In this document: in pieces, positions 15,101-23,139 of the stretch
How the letters are laid out: every line of letters starts with the position of its first letter
Position numbering within the stretch: position 1 is the first letter of the stretch
IMG/VR virus record: IMGVR_UViG_3300025620_000012
Span: 1 to 44,686 of that record
Direction: 5' to 3' (one strand)
Source: a virus
Length of the DNA: 44,686 nucleotides
Position numbers and translations under genes: made by a program
The notes under the pieces: generated by a model
What the model saw: only the letters and a program-made list of their open reading frames with translations
What the model was told of the DNA's origin: nothing
The model's database searches: none

Positions 15101-18100
15101 TCATAGTTTCTTTCTGATTCTAATTCAGTTTCTTTTTTTGAATACTCCTCAATTTTTTTAATATCAAAAGGCTTACTTACTTTAAGTTCCCCCTTAGATG
15201 GTTTCTTAGTTGGTGTAAGACCATTACTAATTTCAGATGCTTTTTCTAAATATGTATCAATATCGTTTACATTGCTTGGATTTACTTGAGTAAATTTCTT
15301 TGCAGCGTCAGACAGTCCAGCTTCTTTACCTTTTAATTTATTCTTAATAGATTTTTGAAGTTTTTTAGCCTTATCTAGCTTATTAGAATACTCAGCATCA
15401 TTCATTGCTCTTGTAGTAAAATCTATTACGTCTTGAACTTTCTTGGCGTTATATAAATTTACATTAGAAACTTTTTTAAGTAATGAGTTTGCTTTTTTAG
15501 TTGTAATATTACCTGCTTTCAGAACTAAATCTATAGCCCCCTGTAATCCTTTTCTTCTTTTGTTTACATCGTTTTTAGCATTTCTAGCAACCCTAGCTTC
15601 CTTCTGAAGATCTTTCTTCATTGCCGAATAGTCGCTCTTTACTTTAATAGTCTTAGGCTTTCCTTTTATTTTTGTAGAGGCTATTATAGATTTATAAGTA
15701 TTAGCTGTTACTGTCTGACTGTTTGTCTTTCCTATAGCATCTACTTCAGCTTTAACTGCTCCTTCAGATTTAGCGTACAAGTCTATTTCTGCATTTGAAA
15801 ATTCCGTATCACCCCTAGCTATTTTTAAAGCTAAGGCTCTTTCTTTAGATTGTGTTTTGGGTTGTTGTTTTTTCTTTTGAGCAACCGCATTATCTATTGC
15901 TTCTTTATTTTCTGCGTAAAACTGAATAGCATCTTCAGAAAAAGATTCTTGATTTCCTCCTTCAACAATACGATTTGCAAATGACTCTATTTTATTGTTC
16001 ACACTCATATCTCCCTCTGTTGAGGTAGGTTCTGTTAACTGTTCAACATCTGTCTGCGTAGTCGTGTCGCTAGGCTTATCGGTTTGCGTTTCACCTTCTT
16101 CGATTTGCGTGTCGGTAGTGACTTGCTCAACGTCTCCTTCTCCCACTTGTTGCAATTCCACTTCGGAGTCTTTCCCTCCTTCTGTGCTTGTTGGAGCATC
16201 TGGTAGCACTTGCTCCTCTGTGCTTGGCTTTGAAATGGCATCTTTTCCTTTTTTAATTAATACTGGCAACTCTACATCAATAGTGTATGTTTTTTTTCCT
16301 CTCTTAGTTCCTTGTCTTTTTATTTTTACCTCAATACCTGGATAAGCTTTTTTTATTTTTTCAACTTCAGCTTCAGCTTTAGCTTTATCATCAGTCTTAA
16401 AAGGATCATAAGCAGCTTGACCTTTCTCTTCTACAGATTGTTTTGTTGCATCACTATATTTTGTGGTATTAGTAACAACGTTACCATCGGCATCGGTCTC
16501 TACATCTAAATTAGATTTATTGAAAGTCCTAAGTCCACCCTCAGAAATAGTAGTCGTTTCAACAACTCTTGCGCCATCAGGTAATGTAGCATCAGCAGAT
16601 GTAATCATATTCTTAAACGCACCACCTGTAGACTCCATTTTTGCTGAAAACTTATTTGTTGGCCTTCCGTTTTCATAAACCCTAACATATCCGACAAAGT
16701 TTTCTTTGTTTTTAGAAGTTATAATAACATCTAAAATACCTGTCTCTGGATTTACATAAGTTGCTGTTGATACCCCTTCTTTATCAAGACTTGTAACGTT
16801 TGATATGTTTGCTTCTCCTTTAGGATTAGAGGGAGTTACTAACCTTTTGTCTGTATGATATTCTCTAAGTCGGTCTTTTGGAACTTGCTTTTCTGTGCTT
16901 GGCTTTGAAATGGCATCTTCTTTTTGTTTTGTTAATTCTTCTTGAACTTGTAATTCGTCTTTTTTATATAGAGCATCTAGTTGCTGGTCAACAGCCGCTA
17001 TCTGTTTATCAATTCTAGCTTTACCTGGGCCTTCTAGTCCCTGTTTTTTGTTTATTAAATTCTGTCTTTGAGTTAATAAATCAGATGCAGGTTGTAAGTT
17101 TTCAGAAACTTTTATAGTCCCTTGAGTTTTTAACTCAGCTGACTGCATATTGTAAATTTCTGTATATGCATTTGAAGCCTCTTTTTCAGTCAAAGAACCT
17201 TCTTTAACTAAAACATCTAATGTAGATTGTAAATCTTTAACATTTGCTGCTGCAAGCCTAACTAAGTTAGACCTTCTATTTCCTGACAATAAATTTTTAG
17301 CACCCAAACCAGAGGTAGCTCCTACGGTCATTACTACAGTTTCCATTATACCTGCCTTTGTAATTTTGTCACTTAAAACTTCGTTTCCAATATGTCTATT
17401 CACCAAATGGTTTATACCCTTTTCAGAAAAATAAACTGGAAGCTCTTCTATAAAAAGTTCTTTAGCGTTTTCTTTTAACAAACCCTTGCCCTTATCTACA
17501 AGTTGTTTTACTGTGAATTTTTTACCTTCTTTTAATGCTAGGTTTTTAATCTGGTCTTTAATTCCTGTAAAACCTGTTAGTAATTTTTGATTACCACCTG
17601 CTAATCCAGAGAATATACCATCTAAAGTAGATATTGCCTGACCTGCATTAACAGCTATATTCATAGCTTCTTTTTCAGACATACCTGAAGCTACTAGCTG
17701 AGACCTTACGTCCTCCACGTTCCCTGTAATACCACTTGCAAAAGAAGTAATTCCCATTCCTAGACCAGCTCCTTTAGGGCCTTTAAATCCTAGTTTCTTT
17801 GTTACTTTTCCTGATGTTCTAATTAAGCCGTATAAGTGTACAAGCATGCCTACTCCTCCTTGAGTTACAGATCCTGCTGTCCAATTAGTTACAGTCTCTG
17901 TAACATCTTTAGATAGTGTTTGTATTTCTTTTATTTTTTCAGGAGAAATAATCCCATCCATTCTTATGTTCGTATTTGCATCATATACTGTTCCATTTTC
18001 ATCAACAATATATTGTTTACCCATACTTAAAACTGGCTTTCCGTCTAAAAAAGCAGATCTTTTTACTGCGCCAGTTGTGATATCAAGAGTCTCCTTACTT

Positions 18101-19683
18101 TGGGTAAACATTTCTTCAAGGCTTTTTAAAACACCTTTATTATCAAATTTATCATCTCCCTTCCCTATAGTTGCAATCCTTTGGTCAAAAAAAGCAGGTA
18201 TAGAAGCGAAAAAATCAAGACCAAAACCAGCCAAACTATTTCCTGCAACAGCAAGTAACTCAACTAATCCTTGACCTCCTTCAGCTGCTCCACCTTCCTG
18301 AGCGGCCTCATACATTGCTTTTCTTCTTCTTAAGTCAGTATCCTCTGTGTATTTTGTAAGCACAGGAAAATCTTTAATAGTAGTAGAAATGCTTTCAACT
18401 TTTGCGTAAAATTCTTTGGTTAATTCTTTTCCCTCATTTTTTAATTCTTTTATCTGTTTAGGGTCAGAGGTTAAATCTATTTTCGCTTGAATTTGATTTA
18501 ATCTCTTACTAATTTGATTAAGTTGTGCCGTCTTGTATGATTGAACTTTTTCATAATAATTTTTTTGTTCAAAGTACTCATCACCTTCATCATCTGTAAG
18601 AAGTTTCTTCATCCACTTGTATACACCAGTTTCGTTCCTAGTGTTTTTCTTTTCCCACTTTAAATAATCTGTTACATCACCACCATCATTTTTAATAAGG
18701 CTTGTTAAAAATGCGTTAGCATTTCCAACCTCTCCTTCATCAAGATCAACATCTGAGTAATTTGGAGTTTGAACATCTTGAGTTGCAATTTCGTATGTTT
18801 CAACGGCTTCTAATAATTCTGGGCTAAGTTCTGATTCTTTCTTAAATTCTTTTTGACCTGTTTCTGGATTAATAAATCCATATTCTTTTTCTGGTGTGAC
18901 ATTTACGTTTATACCTTCTTTATCAAAATCAATAGTGTTTAAAACATTTCCTGAGTTCTCTTCTTTATAAGCCAAATATCCTGAATCTAATAGCAGCTTG
19001 TTTTTTTTATTAGAATCATATGAAGGCTTCCAGCTTCCTTTTCCATATGCTAATGCTGATTTTTCATCTTTACCAAACTCTATAACTTCACCTCTTTTCT
19101 TAGCTTCTTCATATACAGGCTCCCAGTTTTGTTTTGCCTCTTCAGACATGTCAACAAAACTTCCATCTTCATTTTGAAATACTGTAGGGAATGAAAACCA
19201 ATTACCTTGACCATCTGTTTCGGTCTTCATTTTATGAGTAGACACACTTCCGTCTTCATTTTTAAGTGTACCTGACCTAGACGGTGCTTCAGGAATTAAA
19301 GTTTCAATCTCTTCTTCTACGACAGGAAATTCAACAAATGGTGCTAAGTCACCATTATCATCTTGCACTAAAGGTATTACAGCTACTTCATCTTGCTCTT
19401 CTAAAGAATCCGAAGAGCCAGGAGTTGTTTCCGTTTCTGTAATGGATTCCGTAACTTCCTCTTGACCATCTGAAGGAGTATCGACTTGATTTTTTTTTTC
19501 AGCCCAAGCAGATGTAAATACATCAAGAGTGGTTTCTGAGCTTATTATTTTTTCGTCAACACCTTGCTTATATAGGGCTTCCTGTATAGAAGAGTCTGAT
19601 TGAGAAAATTGCTCAAAGCTAGTTTCTTTACTTAACAATCCCTGTTCAATATAACTTTCGTATAGAGCTTTTAATTTATCCAT
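12181..19683 (-). CDS. Giant internal virion / DNA ejection protein (2500 aa)
   Basis: Last gene of the late arm. Residues 136-219 carry a module common in podophage ejection proteins (SRSGTLKNEDGSVSTHKMK, then NWFSFPTVFQ, ending RGEVIEFG...GSWK). Hydrophobic stretches near 470-500 (VELLAVAGNSLAGFGLDFFASI) and 608-623 could contact the host membrane. An acidic disordered region (about 1140-1240) separates the N- and C-terminal halves; the C-terminal half is long, charged and helical and ends in a basic tail (KKSGKSFNPKSF). No lytic transglycosylase motif is obvious. By position and size it is the analogue of T7 gp16: carried inside the capsid and ejected ahead of the DNA. It contains the repeat pair at 16892/16217 and the +1-frame ORF at 16035-16241. 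Confidence 0.75.
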   Translation of the reverse strand: MDKLKALYESYIEQGLLSKETSFEQFSQSDSSIQEALYKQGVDEKIISSETTLDVFTSAWAEKKNQVDTPSDGQEEVTESITETETTPGSSDSLEEQDEVAVIPLVQDDNGDLAPFVEFPVVEEEIETLIPEAPSRSGTLKNEDGSVSTHKMKTETDGQGNWFSFPTVFQNEDGSFVDMSEEAKQNWEPVYEEAKKRGEVIEFGKDEKSALAYGKGSWKPSYDSNKKNKLLLDSGYLAYKEENSGNVLNTIDFDKEGINVNVTPEKEYGFINPETGQKEFKKESELSPELLEAVETYEIATQDVQTPNYSDVDLDEGEVGNANAFLTSLIKNDGGDVTDYLKWEKKNTRNETGVYKWMKKLLTDDEGDEYFEQKNYYEKVQSYKTAQLNQISKRLNQIQAKIDLTSDPKQIKELKNEGKELTKEFYAKVESISTTIKDFPVLTKYTEDTDLRRRKAMYEAAQEGGAAEGGQGLVELLAVAGNSLAGFGLDFFASIPAFFDQRIATIGKGDDKFDNKGVLKSLEEMFTQSKETLDITTGAVKRSAFLDGKPVLSMGKQYIVDENGTVYDANTNIRMDGIISPEKIKEIQTLSKDVTETVTNWTAGSVTQGGVGMLVHLYGLIRTSGKVTKKLGFKGPKGAGLGMGITSFASGITGNVEDVRSQLVASGMSEKEAMNIAVNAGQAISTLDGIFSGLAGGNQKLLTGFTGIKDQIKNLALKEGKKFTVKQLVDKGKGLLKENAKELFIEELPVYFSEKGINHLVNRHIGNEVLSDKITKAGIMETVVMTVGATSGLGAKNLLSGNRRSNLVRLAAANVKDLQSTLDVLVKEGSLTEKEASNAYTEIYNMQSAELKTQGTIKVSENLQPASDLLTQRQNLINKKQGLEGPGKARIDKQIAAVDQQLDALYKKDELQVQEELTKQKEDAISKPSTEKQVPKDRLREYHTDKRLVTPSNPKGEANISNVTSLDKEGVSTATYVNPETGILDVIITSKNKENFVGYVRVYENGRPTNKFSAKMESTGGAFKNMITSADATLPDGARVVETTTISEGGLRTFNKSNLDVETDADGNVVTNTTKYSDATKQSVEEKGQAAYDPFKTDDKAKAEAEVEKIKKAYPGIEVKIKRQGTKRGKKTYTIDVELPVLIKKGKDAISKPSTEEQVLPDAPTSTEGGKDSEVELQQVGEGDVEQVTTDTQIEEGETQTDKPSDTTTQTDVEQLTEPTSTEGDMSVNNKIESFANRIVEGGNQESFSEDAIQFYAENKEAIDNAVAQKKKQQPKTQSKERALALKIARGDTEFSNAEIDLYAKSEGAVKAEVDAIGKTNSQTVTANTYKSIIASTKIKGKPKTIKVKSDYSAMKKDLQKEARVARNAKNDVNKRRKGLQGAIDLVLKAGNITTKKANSLLKKVSNVNLYNAKKVQDVIDFTTRAMNDAEYSNKLDKAKKLQKSIKNKLKGKEAGLSDAAKKFTQVNPSNVNDIDTYLEKASEISNGLTPTKKPSKGELKVSKPFDIKKIEEYSKKETELESERNYELAKESFQELTGLEPGDLTLDQMKEILYEVDGSTNTSETDAQILKDKKNAIDKAANNAFKNTKINIKGAIESGDIKVTKTQKTLINNFLNMDLSLMTTKQKLEALDSIVNFELNQSTGGMEASLMQQVGNTKITRLKNKGIKNTENKSLFGLGKFWNKQISTLPNVFELTFKSQQKARMVMEALGLDGIINGSAKAQKEAANTEKDYADKFAKKKMQDGIYFDESNDTQRGILADVRRFTPGKEQKEFEKSKKLIQQTYERLMASGDKLKVKKGEIVKAQYDKLLKDSNSIEDVESKADPANLDGVKYVTEIWAKKYNELADTSLNVYNKNLGKDTNYTPRNIQKVKQPKAEDVDITQPVFNPEGNKRKSAYDKKTGVLKEATKPGSLETGDVLNLSFDAQNMSNYKAALTDIYTAPSIQQVKGARESKAFNEVFTNESAKEIINERINSYVDSKRGKKYVDGSTKRALNRLNKVATLGVSRVLGGPTQFVKQIVPIFNTMFNAGLSNTLKGSKLIFDAEVQKAIDNSGLPIANRGIQSQSDIENADSRIKKKAQTKGGRVIDAADKINKKTLEAFLVYPDVQTARASFIAYYIQQVKKDGGDTTNIDWSKPLDKKAAQYAQQQVDRQQNTSDQDLQGDLFTNQNFGSQMVRKTLFPFANFLLNQKTRMYSDINTLTNNPTALPGDKTRALRSLGGLGVETAMFNAIGLGITQTLAAAARLISGEEEDPNLNRYANKRAREEKREKEFNQRLIGRTGNALADILVPIPILNDESLNKINGLMSMFQDDEDNPFQFFAKTDKKIIDQLGTLGIGAKKAVILADMIKTIVTGEKTTVFMGRESKAEIDPEKLNALKMTTMAYAMHLIGVPVLNSSEVGYIAERAFKDIGKSREIEEKVDYIVEAEAVLNQRGIKNPSQKMIDNEAKQLKRIDQGKDRKVEKTNSKSKNDKSFSPASFGNEKGKKKSGKSFNPKSF
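16035..16241 (-). CDS. Candidate overprinted gene inside the ejection protein gene (68 aa, +1 frame)
   Basis: Within the 2500-aa gene the +1 frame is open for 68 codons from an ATG at 16241. The product starts MPFQSQAQRSKCYQ, then WNC (28-30), KWEKET (32-37), LP (42-43) and a basic end. This follows, from memory, a small phage protein type of the form MPF[KQ]S[KQ]AQR-x-x-CY...W-x-C-x-x-W...T...LP. An AAAGGA stretch lies just upstream of the ATG. The region is GC-richer than its surroundings, and the main frame here is low-complexity and acidic with unusual ACG/GAC/AGC codons. Either it is translated, or it is a captured small gene now read out of frame as linker. Expression is unproven. Confidence 0.4.
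   Translation of the reverse strand: MPFQSQAQRSKCYQMLQQAQKEGKTPKWNCNKWEKETLSKSLPTRKSKKVKRKPISLATRLRRQMLNS
16217..16244 (-). repeat. 28-bp direct repeat, copy 2
   Basis: Identical to 16892-16919. In the main frame both copies encode DAISKPSTE; in the +1 frame both encode MPFQSQAQ. The copies are 675 bases apart (225 codons), keeping the frame. Beyond the 28 bases, a few more positions agree, so the original duplicated unit was slightly longer. Confidence 0.9.
16892..16919 (-). repeat. 28-bp direct repeat, copy 1
   Basis: First copy in transcription order. The +1 frame from its ATG (16916) closes after 25 codons, unlike copy 2, which stays open for 68. Both copies fall at edges of disordered linkers of the ejection protein. 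Confidence 0.9.
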
Positions 19684-19686
19684 TTA

Positions 19687-21780
19687 TTATTTTATTATAT
19701 TTCCGAATGCATCTTTTTTTACCTCAGCACTACCACTACCACCAGGGTTATAGTCTTTATCTGAACCTAAGTTTTGAAAGAATTCATTAAGAATTGCATC
19801 TATCTCAACCTTCATTGCATCTGGCTCAGTTGACGATTGGTTACCTGTAACGGTTATTGTTTTTCCTTTAGAATTTACACCTGTTATAGTAAAATTGTTA
19901 CTGCCGTTATAAGTTACAGTAAGACCATCAACCTTTTGCTCAGACTTAATTAAAGCCTGATTAAGCGCACCCTCAATACCTTTAGCTAATAAATCTTCAT
20001 CAACTCCACGCATTGTGGCGTCATCCGCTGTTTTAATAACATCTGTTATCACATCGTTTAATGTAATAGCCTTATTCCCTTTACCTTCAACAATTGTCTC
20101 CATACTTAACGAAGTTTTTGGGCCAGTGCTTACAGTAATTTCTTTAAATTTTGCTGGATTATACGTTTCATTAAAGTCATTTCCTGCACCTGTATATACA
20201 TTAAATAAATCTTGAGTCTCTATTGGATTTGTTGCAATAAGACTTAAAGTTTGTTGTGTTCTATCCTGTAAGGAAGTTACTGAGCCATCTTCATTTGTGT
20301 GGTAAACAGTTCTTGGTTCTACTCCCCTTGAAGTATAAACTTGATAAATCTCACCCTTCCTTGGATTACCTTTGCTATCTTTTTCTTCTAAATCTATTAA
20401 GCCACTTTTGGATAAAATCTCATTAAAGTCCTCTTTATCAGTATACAACCCACTCGCCTTCATTTCCTCAAGTACTCTAGGGTCACCAGAAGCCATTCTC
20501 TTAGCAAATTCAACTCTACCAATCTTCTTTGTTTCAAGTTCTTTTGCGGTTGTTCTAGAAGCTCTGTTAGGATCAAAAGCTGTACCTCCACTCTTAATAC
20601 TTTTTTCTAATGAGTTATATATGGAGTATTCGGATAGATTAGTAGAAGCTTTCTTATCTATATTCTTAAATTTTGGAACATATTGATTATTAGCGCCCAT
20701 CACAAGAGGTATGTACTTGGTCTTTTCTCCCTTGTCCATTAAGCCTGTTTCAAAATTAAAGTAATCGTATTCAATTGTTTCGGCTTTTTGTTTTGCTGTT
20801 AACCTAGCATACATGGCTGGATTCATTGCTTGTGATTGTTTATCCTTCGGGCCATTATCAGTCAACACGCTAAGTTGTTGATCTACCCCTATAATCATTG
20901 TAGCAGCAGTACTTTTTATTAAGTCGGGTAATCCGTCTTTTTTGTTTGCTTTAATGTCATCCGTTATGACTCCCATCAAACCCTTTGTGTTTATTATATC
21001 CTGATAGTCTCTATCAAAAACAGTTCCTTCACCAGTTAGTTGAGCAGTTACTTTAGGTAAATTTATAATGCCCATCACCTGATTGTTACCCCCATCAAAT
21101 GCCATTGCTTTTATGTTTGGAACTGGGTTTCCATTTTCATCTCTAACTGGAATTCTGTCTCCGTTTTCATCTCTTTTGGCAACCATTATATTGTTTGGAC
21201 CAACCTCAGTTTCATACATTATAACTTCAGGAGAGCCTTTTTCATTAAAAGTAAGGCTATATAAATCAGGGTTATTGAGCTGTACATGGATATCATTTAA
21301 AGCTGCTGCTCCTGACCCATATACAGGAGGTACAAACTCACCTTTATCATTGGTATATCCTCTAGCTCCTTTTAAATAATCTTCCTGTATTTTAGCGTAG
21401 TTTTTTTGCATATCTGAAACTACACCAATGCCTTGAGTGGCATTCTCACGAAATATAAGATTGTCATTAGCGCTTACCACACCTCTTTGAACTAACTTCA
21501 TGTTAGTATACAGTCTTTCTTTGTACGAATCTAAACCCTCTAAAATATTGCTTTTAAAAGTTTTATCGGTAGGCATATTCTCATATGCTTTCTTCTCTGC
21601 TTCTAAGTACTGGTCAGCGGTATCTTTCTTTAGCTTTTCTTTAGCTTCGTCTCTTTTTGTTTTCCAATCAGAAATAGTTTTAATACCTTCAGTAATTGCT
21701 GACAATGAGGCCGTAGGGTCACTTACCCCTGTTAATCCTTGTGATGCTGAAAACTTAGCTGCGTCTAATGCGTTACCCAT
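19687..21780 (-). CDS. Internal virion protein (697 aa), gp15-like by position
   Basis: No strong domain match by eye. Begins MGNALDAAKFSASQGLTG, then a charged coiled-coil-like stretch (ISDWKTKRDEAKEKLKK...YLEAEKKAYENM). A beta-containing middle has DENGD-type repeats (KRDENGDRIPVRDENGNPVP, about 205-225). The end has a Gly/Ser linker. It lies between the 306-aa membrane-type protein and the 2500-aa protein with gaps of only 3-6 bases, the same order as T7 gp14-gp15-gp16, so it is probably the middle ejection protein. Function assigned from synteny, not from sequence. Confidence 0.6.
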   Translation of the reverse strand: MGNALDAAKFSASQGLTGVSDPTASLSAITEGIKTISDWKTKRDEAKEKLKKDTADQYLEAEKKAYENMPTDKTFKSNILEGLDSYKERLYTNMKLVQRGVVSANDNLIFRENATQGIGVVSDMQKNYAKIQEDYLKGARGYTNDKGEFVPPVYGSGAAALNDIHVQLNNPDLYSLTFNEKGSPEVIMYETEVGPNNIMVAKRDENGDRIPVRDENGNPVPNIKAMAFDGGNNQVMGIINLPKVTAQLTGEGTVFDRDYQDIINTKGLMGVITDDIKANKKDGLPDLIKSTAATMIIGVDQQLSVLTDNGPKDKQSQAMNPAMYARLTAKQKAETIEYDYFNFETGLMDKGEKTKYIPLVMGANNQYVPKFKNIDKKASTNLSEYSIYNSLEKSIKSGGTAFDPNRASRTTAKELETKKIGRVEFAKRMASGDPRVLEEMKASGLYTDKEDFNEILSKSGLIDLEEKDSKGNPRKGEIYQVYTSRGVEPRTVYHTNEDGSVTSLQDRTQQTLSLIATNPIETQDLFNVYTGAGNDFNETYNPAKFKEITVSTGPKTSLSMETIVEGKGNKAITLNDVITDVIKTADDATMRGVDEDLLAKGIEGALNQALIKSEQKVDGLTVTYNGSNNFTITGVNSKGKTITVTGNQSSTEPDAMKVEIDAILNEFFQNLGSDKDYNPGGSGSAEVKKDAFGNIIK

Positions 21781-21786
21781 ATCTTG

Positions 21787-22707
21787 TTAATTGTTAAAGT
21801 TTAAAGGGTCGTATTCACCTTCAAAAAGACTTAAATCTTGCTTACCACCTAAAGCACTAAAATCCGTAGCAAACAACCCCTGAAACATAGTGGAAAATTG
21901 ATTGTTCATAAAAGGATTAACTATAGGCTGTGTTTTAATCCCTGTCTGTTGAAGCTGAGGTTGAGGAGTGATTGGTTGTTGGGTTATTTTATTTCCTGTA
22001 AAAGCCGCTATGTCCATATCCCCTCTGTTAAATATTCTCGTGTTTTTTTGAGACTGATCGGCTACAGTTTTTTGAGCGTCAACAATACTCATTCCTCCTG
22101 CAACTAACTTATCTATAGCTCCTTGCGCTTTAGCTCCTGAAATCTCACCAGCTATTCCAACACCTTGCATGATTGCTTCAGTTCCTGCTGTAACATAATT
22201 AGCCGTAGCTTGTCCTCTTAATGTATCTGATTGCTTCATTAAAGTGTCTGCTCTAACTCCTGCTGCTGCTGCTCTATCGTCTTGCATGGCCGCTATTTCA
22301 GCAGCTGACAATTCCTGAGCCTTGGCTCTAGCTAAATCTATGTTTGTTTTGTCTTGAGAAAATTTATCAGAAAGAGCGCTTAACCCAGCTTGTTCTATTT
22401 CCTTTACTTTTCCTGCTGTTGCAGCAACACCTCTTTGGTCTCCTTCTTGAGCAGCCTGAACAAGTTCAGCACCCTTTACATTGGACATCTCTAAAGCTTT
22501 GTCGTATATATCTGTATTAACTCTAACCGCTTCGTAAAAGTCTTGGTCTAAACGAGCTATAGCTTCTTTTTCTAGTTCTGCTTGTTGTAGTCTTAAGTCG
22601 CCTGCTTCTCTAGCAGCTACGGTTGCAGCATCACCTGCTAATACTCCCTTTGTAATTGCGCCCCCTACTGCCACTGTGGCCATTGCTATTGATGTTACTA
22701 CGCCCAT
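21787..22707 (-). CDS. Internal virion protein (306 aa), gp14-like
   Basis: Starts with a hydrophobic segment (VVTSIAMATVAVGGAITKGVLA, residues 3-24), then a long Ala/Gln/Glu-rich helix (about 25-160) and a second Gly/Ala-rich hydrophobic region (VTAGTEAIMQGVGIAGEI). It ends in a Gln/Pro-rich disordered part (QQPITPQPQLQQTG). This composition is characteristic of T7 gp14-type core proteins that form the outer-membrane part of the ejection channel. It is the first of three ejection genes. Confidence 0.65.
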   Translation of the reverse strand: MGVVTSIAMATVAVGGAITKGVLAGDAATVAAREAGDLRLQQAELEKEAIARLDQDFYEAVRVNTDIYDKALEMSNVKGAELVQAAQEGDQRGVAATAGKVKEIEQAGLSALSDKFSQDKTNIDLARAKAQELSAAEIAAMQDDRAAAAGVRADTLMKQSDTLRGQATANYVTAGTEAIMQGVGIAGEISGAKAQGAIDKLVAGGMSIVDAQKTVADQSQKNTRIFNRGDMDIAAFTGNKITQQPITPQPQLQQTGIKTQPIVNPFMNNQFSTMFQGLFATDFSALGGKQDLSLFEGEYDPLNFNN

Positions 22708-22708
22708 A

Positions 22709-23119
22709 TTATAATTTTTTAATCATTTCTTTTGTATACTTATCCCCTTCGCTATATCCAACATCTTTATATATTGACATAAGTGACTTTGAATTTATTA
22801 GAGCGTAAGAATATTTACATCCATGTATAGTCAAAGCCTTTGTTAGTGTTGAAACCAATTCTGTTAATGCTTCGCGTCTTTTTTCTTTATCTTTATATTT
22901 AAAATTAGAAATAACCCAATCACACCAACCTACTTTAGAGTTTGTTAAATAAATATATCCTGCACATACAGGAATATCTCCATCATAAACAATAAAACCT
23001 CCTGCACCATTTTCTGGTAAAAAATCTTTTGCTGGTGGTGTCCATCTCCAATCTTTCCACCAATCAACTAAAATAGAATCGTAATCTTCTTGATTTAATT
23101 TTCTTATTTCAAATTTCAT
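22709..23119 (-). CDS. GNAT-like acetyltransferase domain protein
   Basis: 136 aa. MKFEIRKLNQEDYDSILVDWWKDW, then GGFIVYDGDIPVCAGYIYLTN, a WV-strand, and a C-terminal helix with SLMSIYKDVGYSEGDKY reproduce the GNAT layout (beta-alpha, central strands, N-x-x-S-x-x-x-Y-x-x-x-GF-like end). The acetyl-CoA loop is poorly preserved (K-x-K-x-K-R-R-E-A). Similar small proteins are common among structural genes of podophages. It starts 5 bases after an exact -7 box, so it heads the ejection operon. Enzymatic activity is uncertain. Confidence 0.6.
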   Translation of the reverse strand: MKFEIRKLNQEDYDSILVDWWKDWRWTPPAKDFLPENGAGGFIVYDGDIPVCAGYIYLTNSKVGWCDWVISNFKYKDKEKRREALTELVSTLTKALTIHGCKYSYALINSKSLMSIYKDVGYSEGDKYTKEMIKKL

Positions 23120-23124
23120 TAAAA

Positions 23125-23132
23125 CAAAGATA
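23125..23132 (-). promoter_or_regulatory. -7 promoter box TATCTTTG for the GNAT/ejection operon
   Basis: On the - strand TATCTTTG is an exact TAnnTTTG match. Only 5 bases separate it from the ATG at 23119, so transcription would begin at or next to the start codon and the message would be leaderless. Lies in the only gap (20 bases) between 23119 and 23140. Confidence 0.65.
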
Positions 23133-23139
23133 CAAAAAA

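Noticed and set aside
14618-15161. + strand ORFs inside the 2500-aa ejection gene
   Set aside because: Compositionally shadows of the - strand gene, with hydrophobic runs caused by reverse reading of charged codons.
15995-16345. 116-aa + strand ORF opposite the overprinted region
   Set aside because: Ser/Val/Cys-rich sequence arises from reverse reading of the repeated acidic codons; no start signal or family pattern.
16892-16919. A second overprinted ORF from the other copy of the 28-bp repeat
   Set aside because: The +1 frame from the ATG at 16916 stops after 25 codons and does not continue the MPF-type pattern.
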